Of a stretch of DNA of 64,000 bases, positions 1 through 8,601 are shown in pieces; the stretch's first letter is position 1, and every line of letters begins with the position of its first letter. Made by a program: the position numbers and the translations under genes. A model generated the notes under the pieces. The model was given only the letters and a program-made list of their open reading frames with translations. It was not told the DNA's origin and did no database searches. The DNA is taken from contig NZ_BSTN01000015.1 in assembly GCF_030269545.1 (NCBI RefSeq), positions 118,596 to 182,595 on the forward strand. The letters are read 5' to 3'. The stretch is from Actinomadura sp. NBRC 104425 (GTDB taxonomy: Bacteria; Actinomycetota; Actinomycetes; Streptosporangiales; Streptosporangiaceae).

Positions 1-5
1 GGTAC

Positions 6-452
6 GTGCACCGGTTGCAGGACGTACGCGAGCTGAACACCCCGTCGCGGCTCGTGCACGGGCTCGGGCTGGTGTGGGAGGGGTCGCCGTTCTCCGCGCA
101 AAACGAGGAGATCCACGTCATCCGCTGGCAGGCCGTCCGCCCCGCCCTCTACCGCAGGCCGCTGGGCGGCATCGACGAGTGGAGCATGAGCATCATCCCG
201 GGGGGCTGGGTCATCGAGAAGGCGCCGTTCCACGGTTCGGGGTACGCGTCCGGGGACGGACCGGCCATCCCCGAGTTCAAGGTGGACAGCCTGCGTCTTC
301 CGCACGGCGCCGAGATGTGGCGCCTCGACCGTTCCGGGGCGGAGACGCTGGTGGCCGCCTACGACGCCGACCACCGCCGTTGGAGGCGGCACGACGGCGG
401 CGACGCCGCCCCCGGGCGGTACCCACGGGAACGGGCGGGAGGACAGGGATGA
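6..452 (+). CDS. Hypothetical protein, probably 5'-truncated by the window edge
   Basis: The frame is open from the first base of the window, so the GTG at 6 may be internal and the gene probably begins upstream. The 148 visible residues are soluble, rich in Trp and Gly, and have no signal peptide, membrane segment or motif I recognise. The segment from about residue 55 to 110 (around SMSIIPGGWVIEKAPFHGSG) looks like a compact folded domain; the last 25 residues are charged and low in complexity. The stop overlaps the next start as ATGA at 449-452, so the two genes are translationally coupled. No function is assigned. Confidence 0.6.
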   Translation: MHRLQDVRELNTPSRLVHGLGLVWEGSPFSAQNEEIHVIRWQAVRPALYRRPLGGIDEWSMSIIPGGWVIEKAPFHGSGYASGDGPAIPEFKVDSLRLPHGAEMWRLDRSGAETLVAAYDADHRRWRRHDGGDAAPGRYPRERAGGQG

Positions 453-817
453 CGATGCGGCACGGGTACTACGCGCAGTGGCGCGGCACCGACTACGAGG
501 CGAGCCCGGACGGCGACGTCGTCCGGCTGTACGTGTCGCGTCCCGCGGACGGGTTCACGCAGGTCGCCCCGGACCGGTACGTGCGGGTGGTGCCGGCCGC
601 CGAGGTCGGCCGCCTGCACTACGTCAGAACGCGGTGCAGTTGGCGCGGCGAGCCGTTCGTGGTGCTCGGCGAACAGGGTGAGTGGCTGCGCGTGGAGTAC
701 ACGGGGGGCAAGGCGCCGGTCGCCGAGCGGCTCGGCCTGGAGCCGTTCGACCGGGGCGTGTACCAGGCGTGGGCGCCGCGGGGCGAGGTCCGGGACGTGC
801 ACGAGGAGACCGTGTAG
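449..817 (+). CDS. Hypothetical protein coupled to the upstream gene
   Basis: A 122-residue acidic soluble protein. The ATG at 449 overlaps the preceding stop by four bases; an in-frame ATG at 455 is an alternative. It begins MTMRHGYYAQWRGTDYEA and is rich in aromatic residues and Arg, like the small beta-sheet proteins often found beside actinobacterial secretion or toxin loci, but I see no diagnostic motif. The overlap with the preceding gene suggests the two products act together. A role as an immunity or partner protein is only a guess, because the upstream gene is cut by the window. Confidence 0.6.
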   Translation: MTMRHGYYAQWRGTDYEASPDGDVVRLYVSRPADGFTQVAPDRYVRVVPAAEVGRLHYVRTRCSWRGEPFVVLGEQGEWLRVEYTGGKAPVAERLGLEPFDRGVYQAWAPRGEVRDVHEETV

Positions 818-854
818 GCCGCCTCGGTGGTGGATCTGGGGTAGATCTGATGGC

Positions 855-1607
855 ATGGCGGTCATCGACATCAACGCCGATCTCGGCGAGGGGTTCGGCA
901 TCTGGACGCTGGGCGACGATGCCGCGCTGCTCGACGTGATCACCAGTGCGAACGTGGCGTGCGGGTTCCACGCGGGAGATCCGCTGATCATGCGGCGGGT
1001 GTGCGCGGCCGCGGTGGAGCGCGGGGTGCGGATCGGCGCGCAGGTGTCGTACCGCGACCTGGCGGGGTTCGGGCGCCGCGAGATGGACGTGGCCCCGGCC
1101 GAACTGACCGCCGATGTGCTCTACCAGATCGCGGCGCTGGACGGCATCGCCCGTGCCGAAGGGGGCCGCGTCTCCTACGTCAAGCCGCACGGCGCGCTCT
1201 ACAACCGCATCGCCCGTGACCCCGTCCAAGCGCGCGCGGTGACGGACGCGGTGCGCGCCTATGACGCGTCCCTGCCCGTCCTGACGCTGCCCGGGTCGTC
1301 GGTGTACAAGGTCGCCGACGGCCTGACCGTGGTGGCCGAGTGCTTCGCCGACCGCGCCTACACCCCGGAGGGGGCGCTGGTGTCGCGCCGCGAGGCGGGC
1401 GCGGTCATCCACGACCGCGACGCCGTGGTGGAGCGGGCCGTGCGGATGGCGGTCGACGGCACCGTCGTGGCGGTGGACGGCACCGAGGTGACGCTGAACG
1501 CGCGCTCCCTCTGCGTCCACGGCGACACCCCCGGCGCGGTGGAGCTGGCCCGGGCCGTGCGCGCCGCGCTGGCCGAGGCCGGGGTGCGGCCGGAGCCGTT
1601 CGCATGA
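855..1607 (+). CDS. pxpA: 5-oxoprolinase subunit PxpA (LamB/YcsF family)
   Basis: PxpA works with PxpB and PxpC in the ATP-dependent opening of 5-oxoproline (pyroglutamate) to glutamate. The 250-residue protein has the usual length and the family's N-terminal block IDINADLGEGFG (residues 4-15), then ANVACGFHAGDP, the KPHGALYN block near residue 110, and a C-terminal CVHGDTPGAVELA segment. The ATG at 855 is chosen because the family begins at this Asp/Asn block. No strong ribosome binding site is visible. A TAGATC hexamer at 842-847 could be a -10 box for a nearly leaderless message. The stop overlaps the pxpB start (ATGA), as expected for a pxpABC operon. Confidence 0.93.
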   Translation: MAVIDINADLGEGFGIWTLGDDAALLDVITSANVACGFHAGDPLIMRRVCAAAVERGVRIGAQVSYRDLAGFGRREMDVAPAELTADVLYQIAALDGIARAEGGRVSYVKPHGALYNRIARDPVQARAVTDAVRAYDASLPVLTLPGSSVYKVADGLTVVAECFADRAYTPEGALVSRREAGAVIHDRDAVVERAVRMAVDGTVVAVDGTEVTLNARSLCVHGDTPGAVELARAVRAALAEAGVRPEPFA

Positions 1608-2221
1608 GGGTCCGCAGGGAGGGCGACACGGCGCTGCTGGTGGAGGTGGACGACCTGGCGACCGCGCACCGGCTGAACGCGGCCGTCCGCGCCGCGGGGC
1701 TGCCGGGCGTGATCGACGTGGTTCCGGGCGAGCACACGGTGCTGGTGGTCGCCGACCCGGCGCGCTGCGACCTCGCCGCCCTGGCCGCCCGCCTGCCCGG
1801 GCTGCCGCTGCCCGCCTCGGCGTCCGGCGACGCGCCGCCGGTGGAGATCCCGGTGGTGTACGACGGGGCGGACCTGGACGAGGTCGCCGAGCTCACCGGG
1901 CTGCCGCGGGCCGAGGTGGTCCGGCGGCACGCCACGGCGTCCTACACCGTCGCCTATCTGGGCTTCTCCCCCGGCTTCGGGTACCTGACCGGCCTGGACC
2001 CGGCGTTGCACGTCCCGCGCCGCACGTCGCCCCGCACGGCCGTGCCGGCGGGCTCGGTGGCCATCGCCGGGCCGTACAGCGCGGTGTACCCGTCCCGGTC
2101 GCCGGGCGGCTGGCGGCTGCTCGGCCGCAGCGACCTGCCCCTGTGGGACGTGCGGCGCGACCCGCCGTCCCTGCTGCAGCCGGGCACCCGCGTGCGGTTC
2201 GTGCCGCAGGAGACTCCGTGA
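1604..2221 (+). CDS. pxpB: 5-oxoprolinase subunit PxpB (KipI-like)
   Basis: The 205-residue protein belongs to the KipI/PxpB family, which forms a complex with PxpC and supplies one half of the ATP-dependent 5-oxoprolinase. The N-terminal part (REGDTALLVEV, residues 4-14) and the C-terminal cyclophilin-like part carry the family motifs: YLGFSPGFGYLTGLDP around residues 121-136, and IAGPYSAVYPSRSPGGW with the GGW turn near residue 170. It starts at an ATG overlapping the pxpA stop and ends overlapping the pxpC GTG (GTGA). The older annotation as a KipI sporulation kinase inhibitor is less likely in this three-gene context. Confidence 0.92.
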   Translation: MRVRREGDTALLVEVDDLATAHRLNAAVRAAGLPGVIDVVPGEHTVLVVADPARCDLAALAARLPGLPLPASASGDAPPVEIPVVYDGADLDEVAELTGLPRAEVVRRHATASYTVAYLGFSPGFGYLTGLDPALHVPRRTSPRTAVPAGSVAIAGPYSAVYPSRSPGGWRLLGRSDLPLWDVRRDPPSLLQPGTRVRFVPQETP

Positions 2222-3078
2222 TCGAGGTCGTGCGGCCCGGGCCGCTGGCGACGGTGCAGGACCTGGGCAGGTCCGGGCACGCGCACCTGGGCGTCCCCCG
2301 GTCCGGGGCGGCCGACGAGCGCGCGCTGCGGCTGGCCAACCGACTCGTCGGCAACCCCGAGGGCGCGGCCGGCGTGGAACTCACCCTCGGCGGCGCCGCG
2401 CTGCACTTCCACGCCCGCGCCTGGATCGCCGTGACGGGCGCGCCCCTGCCGGTGCGGATCGACGGCCGCCCCCACGGCATGAACGCGCCCTGCCACGTAC
2501 CGGCGGGCGCCACCGTGGAGTTCGGCACGCCGCTCGCCGGGCTGCGCAGCTACGTCGCGGTACGGGGAGGTGTGGCCGTCGAGGAGGTGCTGGGGAGCCG
2601 TTCCACCGACCTGCTCTCCGGGCTGGGGCCCGCGCCCCTGTCGGCGGGCGAGTTGCTGCCGGTCGGCCCCCTCGGCGACCATGCCGACATCCACGTGGAC
2701 GTTGCGCCCGTCCCGGCGTTGCCCCGGATGCCGCAACTGCGGGTGGTGCCCGGCCCCCGCGACGACTGGTTCGCCGAGGACGCGCTCACCACGCTCACGT
2801 CCACCCCCTACGAGGTCACCGCGGACAGCAACCGCGTCGGCGTCCGCCTGGACGGCGCCCCCCTGACCCGTGCCCGGCACGAGGAGCTGGGCAGCGAGGG
2901 CATGGTCACGGGGGCGATCCAGGTGCCGCCCAGCGGGCTGCCCATCATCTTCCTCACCGACCACCCGACGACGGGGGGCTACCCGGTGGTGGCGGTCGTG
3001 GTGTCGGACGACGTCCCGCTGGCCGCCCAGCTCCGCCCGGGCCAGCACGTGCGCTTCCGGACGGGTCAGGCCAGGTAG
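2218..3078 (+). CDS. pxpC: 5-oxoprolinase subunit PxpC (KipA/biotin-dependent carboxyltransferase-like fold)
   Basis: The 286-residue PxpC is the partner of PxpB and completes pxpABC. The GTG at 2218 sits on the pxpB stop (GTGA). Family signatures are the opening VVRPGPLATVQDLGR (residues 4-18), GVPRSGAADERALRLANRLVG, an ELTLGGAAL segment, and near the C-terminus GMVTGAIQVPPSGLPI followed by DHPTTGGYPV. The fold is shared with urea amidolyase and allophanate carboxyltransferase regions, so generic annotations often call it a carboxyltransferase; the adjacent pxpA and pxpB make 5-oxoprolinase the better call. Its 3' end overlaps the convergent SDR gene by 13 bases. Confidence 0.92.
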   Translation: MIEVVRPGPLATVQDLGRSGHAHLGVPRSGAADERALRLANRLVGNPEGAAGVELTLGGAALHFHARAWIAVTGAPLPVRIDGRPHGMNAPCHVPAGATVEFGTPLAGLRSYVAVRGGVAVEEVLGSRSTDLLSGLGPAPLSAGELLPVGPLGDHADIHVDVAPVPALPRMPQLRVVPGPRDDWFAEDALTTLTSTPYEVTADSNRVGVRLDGAPLTRARHEELGSEGMVTGAIQVPPSGLPIIFLTDHPTTGGYPVVAVVVSDDVPLAAQLRPGQHVRFRTGQAR

Positions 3079-3806
3079 CCGCCGTCGATCGGCAGCACGG
3101 CACCGGTGATGAACGAGGCGCCGGGGCTCGCCAGGAACACCACACCGGCGGCGACCTCCTCCGGGCGCCCGTACCGGCCCATCGCGTTCATCGCGCGCTG
3201 GGCGTCGGAGGTCGGGCCGTCCGGCGGGTTCATGTCGGTCGCCACCGAACCGGGCTGGACGACGTTCACCGTGATGCCGCGCGGCGCCAGGTCGTGGGCC
3301 GCGCCCCGGCTGTAGCCGATGACCGCCGCCTTGGTCGCCGCGTAGTCGGCGACGGCGGGCTTGCCGGCCCGGGCGGCCAGGTTGGAGCCGATCGTGATGA
3401 TCCGCCCGCCGTCCTCGAGCACCTGGGCCGCGGCCCGGATCGCCGCCGCCACGCCGGTGACGTTCACCGCGTACATGCGGTCCAGCGCCGCGCGGTCGGC
3501 GTCGGCCTCGTCGGTGCGCGCCCGCGTGATGACGGCCGCGTTGTTGACCAGGATGTCCAGCCGCCCGAACTCTTCGGCGACCGCCTTGACCAGCCGTTCG
3601 ACCTGGGCGGGGTCGCCCTGGTCGGCGCGGTGCGCGGCGGCGCGGCGGCCCCGCCCCTTGATGTCGGCCGCGACCGCCAGCGCCTTGTCCTCCGCGGCCG
3701 CATAGCTGATCGCCACGTCGGCGCCCGCGTCGGCCAGTGCCCGCGCGGTCGCCGCGCCGATGCCCCTCGATCCGCCGGTCACCAGCGCCACTTTGCCGTC
3801 GAGCAT
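3066..3806 (-). CDS. SDR-family NAD(P)-dependent oxidoreductase
   Basis: A classical short-chain dehydrogenase of 246 residues. The cofactor motif TGGSRGIG is at residues 10-17, the NNAA motif near 90, and the catalytic Ser and Y-x-x-x-K in YAATK near 155-159; the C-terminus ends in IDGGYLA as in FabG-like enzymes. The start at 3806 is preceded by a GGAGGGG binding site; an ATG at 3824 would lie inside the operator. The gene is divergent from a TetR regulator, and two identical palindromes lie between them, so it is very probably that regulator's target. The substrate is unknown: FabG-like proteins under TetR control usually reduce small carbonyls or quinones. Confidence 0.9.
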   Translation of the reverse strand: MLDGKVALVTGGSRGIGAATARALADAGADVAISYAAAEDKALAVAADIKGRGRRAAAHRADQGDPAQVERLVKAVAEEFGRLDILVNNAAVITRARTDEADADRAALDRMYAVNVTGVAAAIRAAAQVLEDGGRIITIGSNLAARAGKPAVADYAATKAAVIGYSRGAAHDLAPRGITVNVVQPGSVATDMNPPDGPTSDAQRAMNAMGRYGRPEEVAAGVVFLASPGASFITGAVLPIDGGYLA

Positions 3807-3822
3807 GCCGCCCCTCCATTTC

Positions 3823-3868
3823 ATACCGATCGGTACTGATTTCGGGGAAGTACTATACCGATCGGTAC
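3823..3868. promoter_or_regulatory. Two identical TetR-type operators between the SDR and tetR genes
   Basis: The 14-mer ATACCGATCGGTAC occurs at 3823-3836 and again at 3855-3868, each containing the perfect 12-bp palindrome TACCGATCGGTA, with 32 bp (three helical turns) between centres. A -10-like TACTAT (3851-3856) abuts the second site on the plus strand. Sites of this form (A-T-A-C-C-G-A-T-C-G-G-T) are typical of AcrR/TetR regulators that control themselves and a divergent enzyme. The placement would allow repression of both genes. Confidence 0.85.
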
Positions 3869-3887
3869 GAAACGAGGTGGGGAGCAC

Positions 3888-4475
3888 ATGGGAGCGGGCC
3901 GACCACGCGCCTTCGACGTCGACGAGGCCTTGGACCGCGCGCTGGAGGTGTTCTGGCGGCAGGGCTACGAGGGCACCGCCCTGTCCGACCTGACCGCCGC
4001 GATGGGCATCAGCCGGCCCAGCCTCTACGCCGCCTACGGCAACAAGGAGGCGCTGTTCCGCAAGGTCCTGGACCGCTACCTCGACGGCCCCGGCGGATAC
4101 CTCCGGCAGGCCCTCCTCGCACCAACGGCCCGCGCCGTCGCCGAGGAGCTGCTGCGCGGCGCCATCCGCGCCACCACGGCCGAGGGCCGCCCCCGCGGCT
4201 GCCTGGTCGTGCAGTCCGCACTCGCCACCGGGGAGGACGCCGCACCCGTCCGCCGGCACGTCCGCGCGCACCGCCGCGCCTCCCAGGCGGCGCTGCGCGA
4301 GCGTTTGGAACGCGCCCGGGCCGAAGGCGACCTCCCGCCCGACGCCGACACCGCCGCCCTGGCCCGCTACCTGTGGACGACCGTCTACGGCCTGTCCGTC
4401 CAGGCCGCGGGCGGCGCCGCCCGCGAGGACCTCGAACGGGTCGCCGAGCTGGCCCTCAGCACCTGGCCCTCCTGA
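3888..4475 (+). CDS. TetR/AcrR-family transcriptional regulator
   Basis: A 195-residue regulator with an N-terminal HTH (residues about 4-55: GRPRAFDVDEALDRALEVFW, then the recognition helix region GISRPSLYAAYGNKEALF) and a helical ligand domain with the RGCLVVQSAL segment near residue 108 seen in many quinone- or aldehyde-responsive members. The start at 3888 follows a GAGGTGGGGAG-rich region. Two operators in the short gap to the divergent SDR gene indicate autoregulation and control of the SDR. The ligand cannot be read from the sequence. Confidence 0.92.
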   Translation: MGAGRPRAFDVDEALDRALEVFWRQGYEGTALSDLTAAMGISRPSLYAAYGNKEALFRKVLDRYLDGPGGYLRQALLAPTARAVAEELLRGAIRATTAEGRPRGCLVVQSALATGEDAAPVRRHVRAHRRASQAALRERLERARAEGDLPPDADTAALARYLWTTVYGLSVQAAGGAAREDLERVAELALSTWPS

Positions 4476-4575
4476 CCCCAGCCCCCGCGCGGCCGGCGCC
4501 CCACGACCGGCATGTCATCGGCCGCGTGCGGCAAGCCGGGCTGCGCGCCCGGCCACGGCGCGGCGGGGCCTCCGG

Positions 4576-5658
4576 TCAGGCCGCCGACAGGGACCGCACG
4601 CGGGTGATCTCGGCTTCGAGAGGTTCGGCCGGGAGGTCCTCGAAGGGGGTCACGGCGACCTCGCCGTCCTTGGCCTCCCAGGTTCCGGCGACCCGGCCCT
4701 CGTAGAGGACCACCGGGGAGATCCAGCCCGCGGCGCGGCTGACCTCGGCGCGCCGCTCGGCGGGGATGAGGTACACGGCGTTCGTCCCGGCGCCGAGCAC
4801 GTACGGGTCGAAGCCCCCGAGCAGGCGCACCGACCGCGACGGCTCGGTTTCCGCCAGCTCGTCGGCGTGCTCGGCGAGCACGTACATCGGCTCCCCGTCG
4901 ACCTCGACGGTCGCCAGCTCGCCGCCGAGCGCCGCGAACCAGCCCTTGAGGTCCCTTTTGCGGCTGCCGCCGCGGGTCAGCCAGTTGTCGAACGCCTGCG
5001 GCGTCGCGGGGCCGTGCGCGCCCAGATAGGCCCGGATGACGGTGCGGGCGGCCTCCGCCGGCGGCGGCAGGCCGCGCCAGCCGGGCAGGTTCTCCGGCGA
5101 CGTGAACGTCACGCGGTTGCCCTGGGAGGGGCCGTGGCACAGCACGCCCCACCAGGCCAGCGGCTTCAGCAGCGTGCCCCAGCCGGAGCCGAGCACCTCG
5201 GCCAGATGAGCCGAGCCGGTCTCGTCGACGATCGCGGCGGTGAGCTCCTGGCGGGTGAGCGCCTTCCCGCCCGCCAGCGCGCCGGCCGCCGCGGCCGCGA
5301 TCGCCTCCAGGTCGGCGGGTGTGGCGCCGAAGGTCCGCTGCCAACTCGGTTTCTCCCAGTTGCGGAGCGTGCCGCACAGGGCGAGGTAGGCGCCGGCCTC
5401 CTCCGCGGGCAGCAGATGCAGGGTTCCGCGCATCGCCCAGGTCTTGACGAGCGTCCGCTCCTCCCACAGCGCCCGCGGCACGTCGCCCGGGACGGGGCGG
5501 GCCTGCCGCACCGCCACGGCCAGCTCGGCCGCCGAGGCGACCTGGGCCTGCACCCCGGCCAGCCGCCGCGCGATGCCGACGGCCGACCCGTCCCCCGGCG
5601 GATCGACGTACTGCCGCCGCATCCGCCAGGCCAGCACCTGCCCCCACGAGACCGTCAT
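4576..5658 (-). CDS. Winged-helix DNA-binding protein of the AlkZ/YcaQ DNA glycosylase family
   Basis: The 360-residue protein matches the HTH_42/AlkZ family, which are monofunctional DNA glycosylases that release bulky alkyl lesions or unhook interstrand crosslinks. The N-terminal region carries the Q-x-Q catalytic motif as Gln37-Ala-Gln39 in RRLAGVQAQVASA, the same numbering I recall for Streptomyces AlkZ; YcaQ-type relatives have Q-x-D instead. Other family features are LVKTWAMRGTLHLLP near residue 69-83 and the C-terminal LLGGFDPYVLG and WISPVVLYEGRVAGTW blocks. It stands alone between tetR and a large ATPase gene. No biosynthetic cluster for a genotoxin is visible nearby, so a housekeeping alkylation-repair role is as likely as self-resistance. 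Confidence 0.85.
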   Translation of the reverse strand: MTVSWGQVLAWRMRRQYVDPPGDGSAVGIARRLAGVQAQVASAAELAVAVRQARPVPGDVPRALWEERTLVKTWAMRGTLHLLPAEEAGAYLALCGTLRNWEKPSWQRTFGATPADLEAIAAAAAGALAGGKALTRQELTAAIVDETGSAHLAEVLGSGWGTLLKPLAWWGVLCHGPSQGNRVTFTSPENLPGWRGLPPPAEAARTVIRAYLGAHGPATPQAFDNWLTRGGSRKRDLKGWFAALGGELATVEVDGEPMYVLAEHADELAETEPSRSVRLLGGFDPYVLGAGTNAVYLIPAERRAEVSRAAGWISPVVLYEGRVAGTWEAKDGEVAVTPFEDLPAEPLEAEITRVRSLSAA

Positions 5659-5715
5659 GCACCGATTGAACCGCGCCCCACCGACAATCCCGGACGGGGC
5701 GGCGTCGGGGCCGGG

Positions 5716-8343
5716 TCAGCCGATCCGGCCCGCGAGCTCGGCCAGGGCGGCGCGGACGTCCTCGGCGGTCAGGACGGTGAGGTCGGCGGGGGTGGCGGCC
5801 GCGCCGAGCCCGGCCGCGCGCAGCGCCCGCGACGCGCACGCCTTCTCGTAGACGGAGCGGGCGAAACGGCCGTTGCCCAGCTCGTCGACGCGCCCGAGCC
5901 CGCACGCCCGCTGGAACACCAGGGCCAGGTCGTCCAGCGCGCGCTCCTCCCAGCGGTCCCCGTTCTCCTCGGCGATCAGCTGCGCGATCTGCAGCAGCTC
6001 GTCGGGACCGTAGGAGGGGAAGTCGACGCGGACGTCGAACCGCGAGGCAAGGCCAGGATTGGACGCCAGGAAGCGCTCCATCTCGTCGGCGTACCCGGCC
6101 AGCACGATCACCAGGCGGTCGCGGTCGTCCTCGGCGCGTTTCAGCAGCGTCTGCACGGCCTCGGCGCCGAACGCGTCGCCGCCGGTGTAGCCGGGGTTGC
6201 TCAGCGCGTAGGCCTCGTCGATGAACAGCACTCCGCCCAGCGCCGAGTCGATCACCTTGTTGGTCTTGATGGCGGTGCCGCCGAGGTGGTCGCCGACCAG
6301 GTCGGCCCGCTGTGCCTCCACCACCTCGGGGCGGGCCAGCAGGCCGAGCGCGGCGAACACCCGGCCGAGCACCCGCGCCACCGTGGTCTTGCCGGTGCCG
6401 GGCGGGCCGGTGAACACGAAGTGCCGGGTCGGCGGGCGGGTGACCAGGCCCTGCTCCTCGCGCATCCTGGCCACCTGCAGCTGCGCGGCGATCTCCCGGA
6501 CCTGCCGTTTCACCGGGGCCAGCCCGATCATGGCGTCCAGCGAGCCGAGCGCCTCGTCCAGGGTCGGGGTCTCGGCGTAGCCGCGGTACCGCTCGGTGAT
6601 CTCGGCGAACGCGGTCTCGACGTCCTCGGCGCGCAGGGTCACCAGCTCCTCGGCGCTGGGCCGCCGCCCCTGCGCGGCGGCCGCGTCCATGACCCGCACG
6701 TCGCGGGCGCGGGCGGCGGCCTCGGTGAGCGACCGGACGAACCGGCCGTTGCCCAGCTCGTCGACGATGCCGCGCCGCTCCACCTCCTCGAACCGGGCGC
6801 GCAGGCGGCGCCGCGCGGCCTCGTCCAGCCGGTCGTCGCGCAGCCCGACGTGGTACTCGGCGATGCGCAGCAGCTCGGCGGGCCGGTAGGTGGGGAAGTG
6901 CACGCGGGTGGCGAACCGCGAGGCCAGGCCCGGGTTGGACGCCAGGAACTCGGTCATCTGCGGCTCGTATCCGGCCAGGATGACCACCAGGTTGCCGCGG
7001 TCGTCCTCGGCCCGTTTCAGCAGCGTCTGCACGGCCTCGGCGCCGAACCGGTCGATCTGCCCTTCGGCGGCGTTGACCAGCCCGTACGCCTCGTCCACGA
7101 ACAGCACCCCGCCCAGCGCCGAGTCGACCAGCCGGTTGGTCTTGATCGCGGTGGCGCCGAGGTACTCCCCCACCAGGTCGGCGCGGTGCGCCTCCACCAC
7201 CTTCGGCGTGGGCAGCAGCCCGAACGCGTAGAAGATCTTGGCGAGAACGCGGGCGACGGTGGTCTTGCCGGTGCCGGGCGGGCCGACGAACACCAGGTGC
7301 AGCAGCGGCTTCTCGGTGGGCACCCCGGCGGCGGCGCGCAGATGCGCGGCCTCGATGGACGCGGCGATCGCCCGGACCTGCCGTTTGACCGGCTCCAGGC
7401 CGACCATCGCCTCCAGTTCGGCCATCGCCTCGTCGACCGAGATCTCCGGCTGCCCGTCCGCACCGCGCCCGTCCGATCCGGCGACCGGGGCGGACAACGG
7501 GGCGGCGGCCGCGCGGGCCTGTTCCTGGGCGGTGACGGCGGTTCGGGCGTGGGAGGCGGCGCGTTGCTCGTAGGCGGCCTGTGTGGCCGCGGGCACGCCC
7601 GTAGGAAAAGCGTCGGTGTGTCCAGGCCCGCCCCCGGGGCGCTTCCCCGGGGGGCGCTTGCGCGGTTGCGGCCTGCCGTCGAGGGGCGGCGTGGGAGCGC
7701 CCTCGCCGGACGTGCGCGGCGGTGTTTCGACGCCCCCGGACGTGCCGGCCTGCTCCTGCACCCAGCCGGTGTCGTACGCCTCCGCGGCCATGGCCCGGCG
7801 CGCCTGGTCCCACCGGTAGGCGAGCACGGCCGCCGCGGCCAGCCAGGCGGGTGCCACGTGCAGGTCCGGCAAGGGATGGACGGCCGCGGCCGCGGTGAGC
7901 CCGGCCGCCCCCAAGGCGAGCAGCGCGGTGCGCCAGGGCGCGTACCCGCGCAGCCGCAACGCGACGAACGCCACCGGCAGCGCCAGCAGCCCCAGCAGGA
8001 GCGGGGCGTTCAGGTACGGGTCGTCGGCCCGTTCGGGGTACAGCCGTCCCAGCGGCACCGACACCGCCAGCCACGCCACGATCACCGACACGACGGCCAT
8101 GCCCGCCGGCGACCGCAGCGTCAGGTGCACCACGACCATCAGGATGACCGTGAACACGGCGGCGCTGAGCACCGGCCCGTTAAGGACCACCGTGACCGCC
8201 ACCACCAGCGCGACCCCCAGCACCGCCCCCAGGAACCGCAGGCCGGGCTGTATTTGGAAGTAACGTACACGCAGGCGCTCGAAAAGATCCCGCGCCGCGG
8301 TGCCCAGCGGCGGGCGGGAGCGGGACCTGCCGAACAATGCCAT
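5716..8343 (-). CDS. Membrane-anchored tandem AAA+ ATPase (CbxX/CfqX/SpoVK type)
   Basis: About 875 residues from the chosen ATG at 8343 (beginning MALFGRSRSRPP); upstream in-frame starts exist and no clear binding site settles it. Residues about 25-180 hold some six hydrophobic segments, followed by a Pro/Gly/Lys-rich linker. Two CbbX-like AAA+ modules follow. The first has Walker A GPPGTGKTTVARVLAK near residue 353, Walker B VLFVDEAYGL and a sensor/arginine-finger region. The second repeats these with GPPGTGKTTVARVLGR near residue 643 and VLFIDEAYAL. Both look catalytically intact. The family includes rubisco activases, EccA of ESX systems and SpoVK; none of their partners is present here, so the client is unknown. 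The N-terminal membrane region suggests action at the cytoplasmic face of the membrane. Confidence 0.85.
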   Translation of the reverse strand: MALFGRSRSRPPLGTAARDLFERLRVRYFQIQPGLRFLGAVLGVALVVAVTVVLNGPVLSAAVFTVILMVVVHLTLRSPAGMAVVSVIVAWLAVSVPLGRLYPERADDPYLNAPLLLGLLALPVAFVALRLRGYAPWRTALLALGAAGLTAAAAVHPLPDLHVAPAWLAAAAVLAYRWDQARRAMAAEAYDTGWVQEQAGTSGGVETPPRTSGEGAPTPPLDGRPQPRKRPPGKRPGGGPGHTDAFPTGVPAATQAAYEQRAASHARTAVTAQEQARAAAAPLSAPVAGSDGRGADGQPEISVDEAMAELEAMVGLEPVKRQVRAIAASIEAAHLRAAAGVPTEKPLLHLVFVGPPGTGKTTVARVLAKIFYAFGLLPTPKVVEAHRADLVGEYLGATAIKTNRLVDSALGGVLFVDEAYGLVNAAEGQIDRFGAEAVQTLLKRAEDDRGNLVVILAGYEPQMTEFLASNPGLASRFATRVHFPTYRPAELLRIAEYHVGLRDDRLDEAARRRLRARFEEVERRGIVDELGNGRFVRSLTEAAARARDVRVMDAAAAQGRRPSAEELVTLRAEDVETAFAEITERYRGYAETPTLDEALGSLDAMIGLAPVKRQVREIAAQLQVARMREEQGLVTRPPTRHFVFTGPPGTGKTTVARVLGRVFAALGLLARPEVVEAQRADLVGDHLGGTAIKTNKVIDSALGGVLFIDEAYALSNPGYTGGDAFGAEAVQTLLKRAEDDRDRLVIVLAGYADEMERFLASNPGLASRFDVRVDFPSYGPDELLQIAQLIAEENGDRWEERALDDLALVFQRACGLGRVDELGNGRFARSVYEKACASRALRAAGLGAAATPADLTVLTAEDVRAALAELAGRIG

Positions 8344-8601
8344 CAAGGCGAGTAAAGCGCAGGACCCCCCGGATCGGCACCATCTGGACGCGGTTCGTTG
8401 CCACGTGCCGAACCGGGCGCGTCCCCGGCCCCCGCGCCTTCCCCACCGACGGGCGGCTGTGTGCCGCACGTCACGGTGGGCGCCGCCCGCCGTTTCGCGG
8501 TCGGCCGCGGTATGCCCGCACGCGACGGGGCGGCGCCTCTACGATCGAACGGCCGCGGACACCCCGTCCGCTAGGGACAGCACCTTCGTACGGGAGGCCA
8601 T

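Noticed and set aside
1604..3078. KipI-KipA sporulation kinase inhibitor and antagonist
   Set aside because: The old names come from homology in Bacillus; the order pxpA-pxpB-pxpC supports 5-oxoprolinase.
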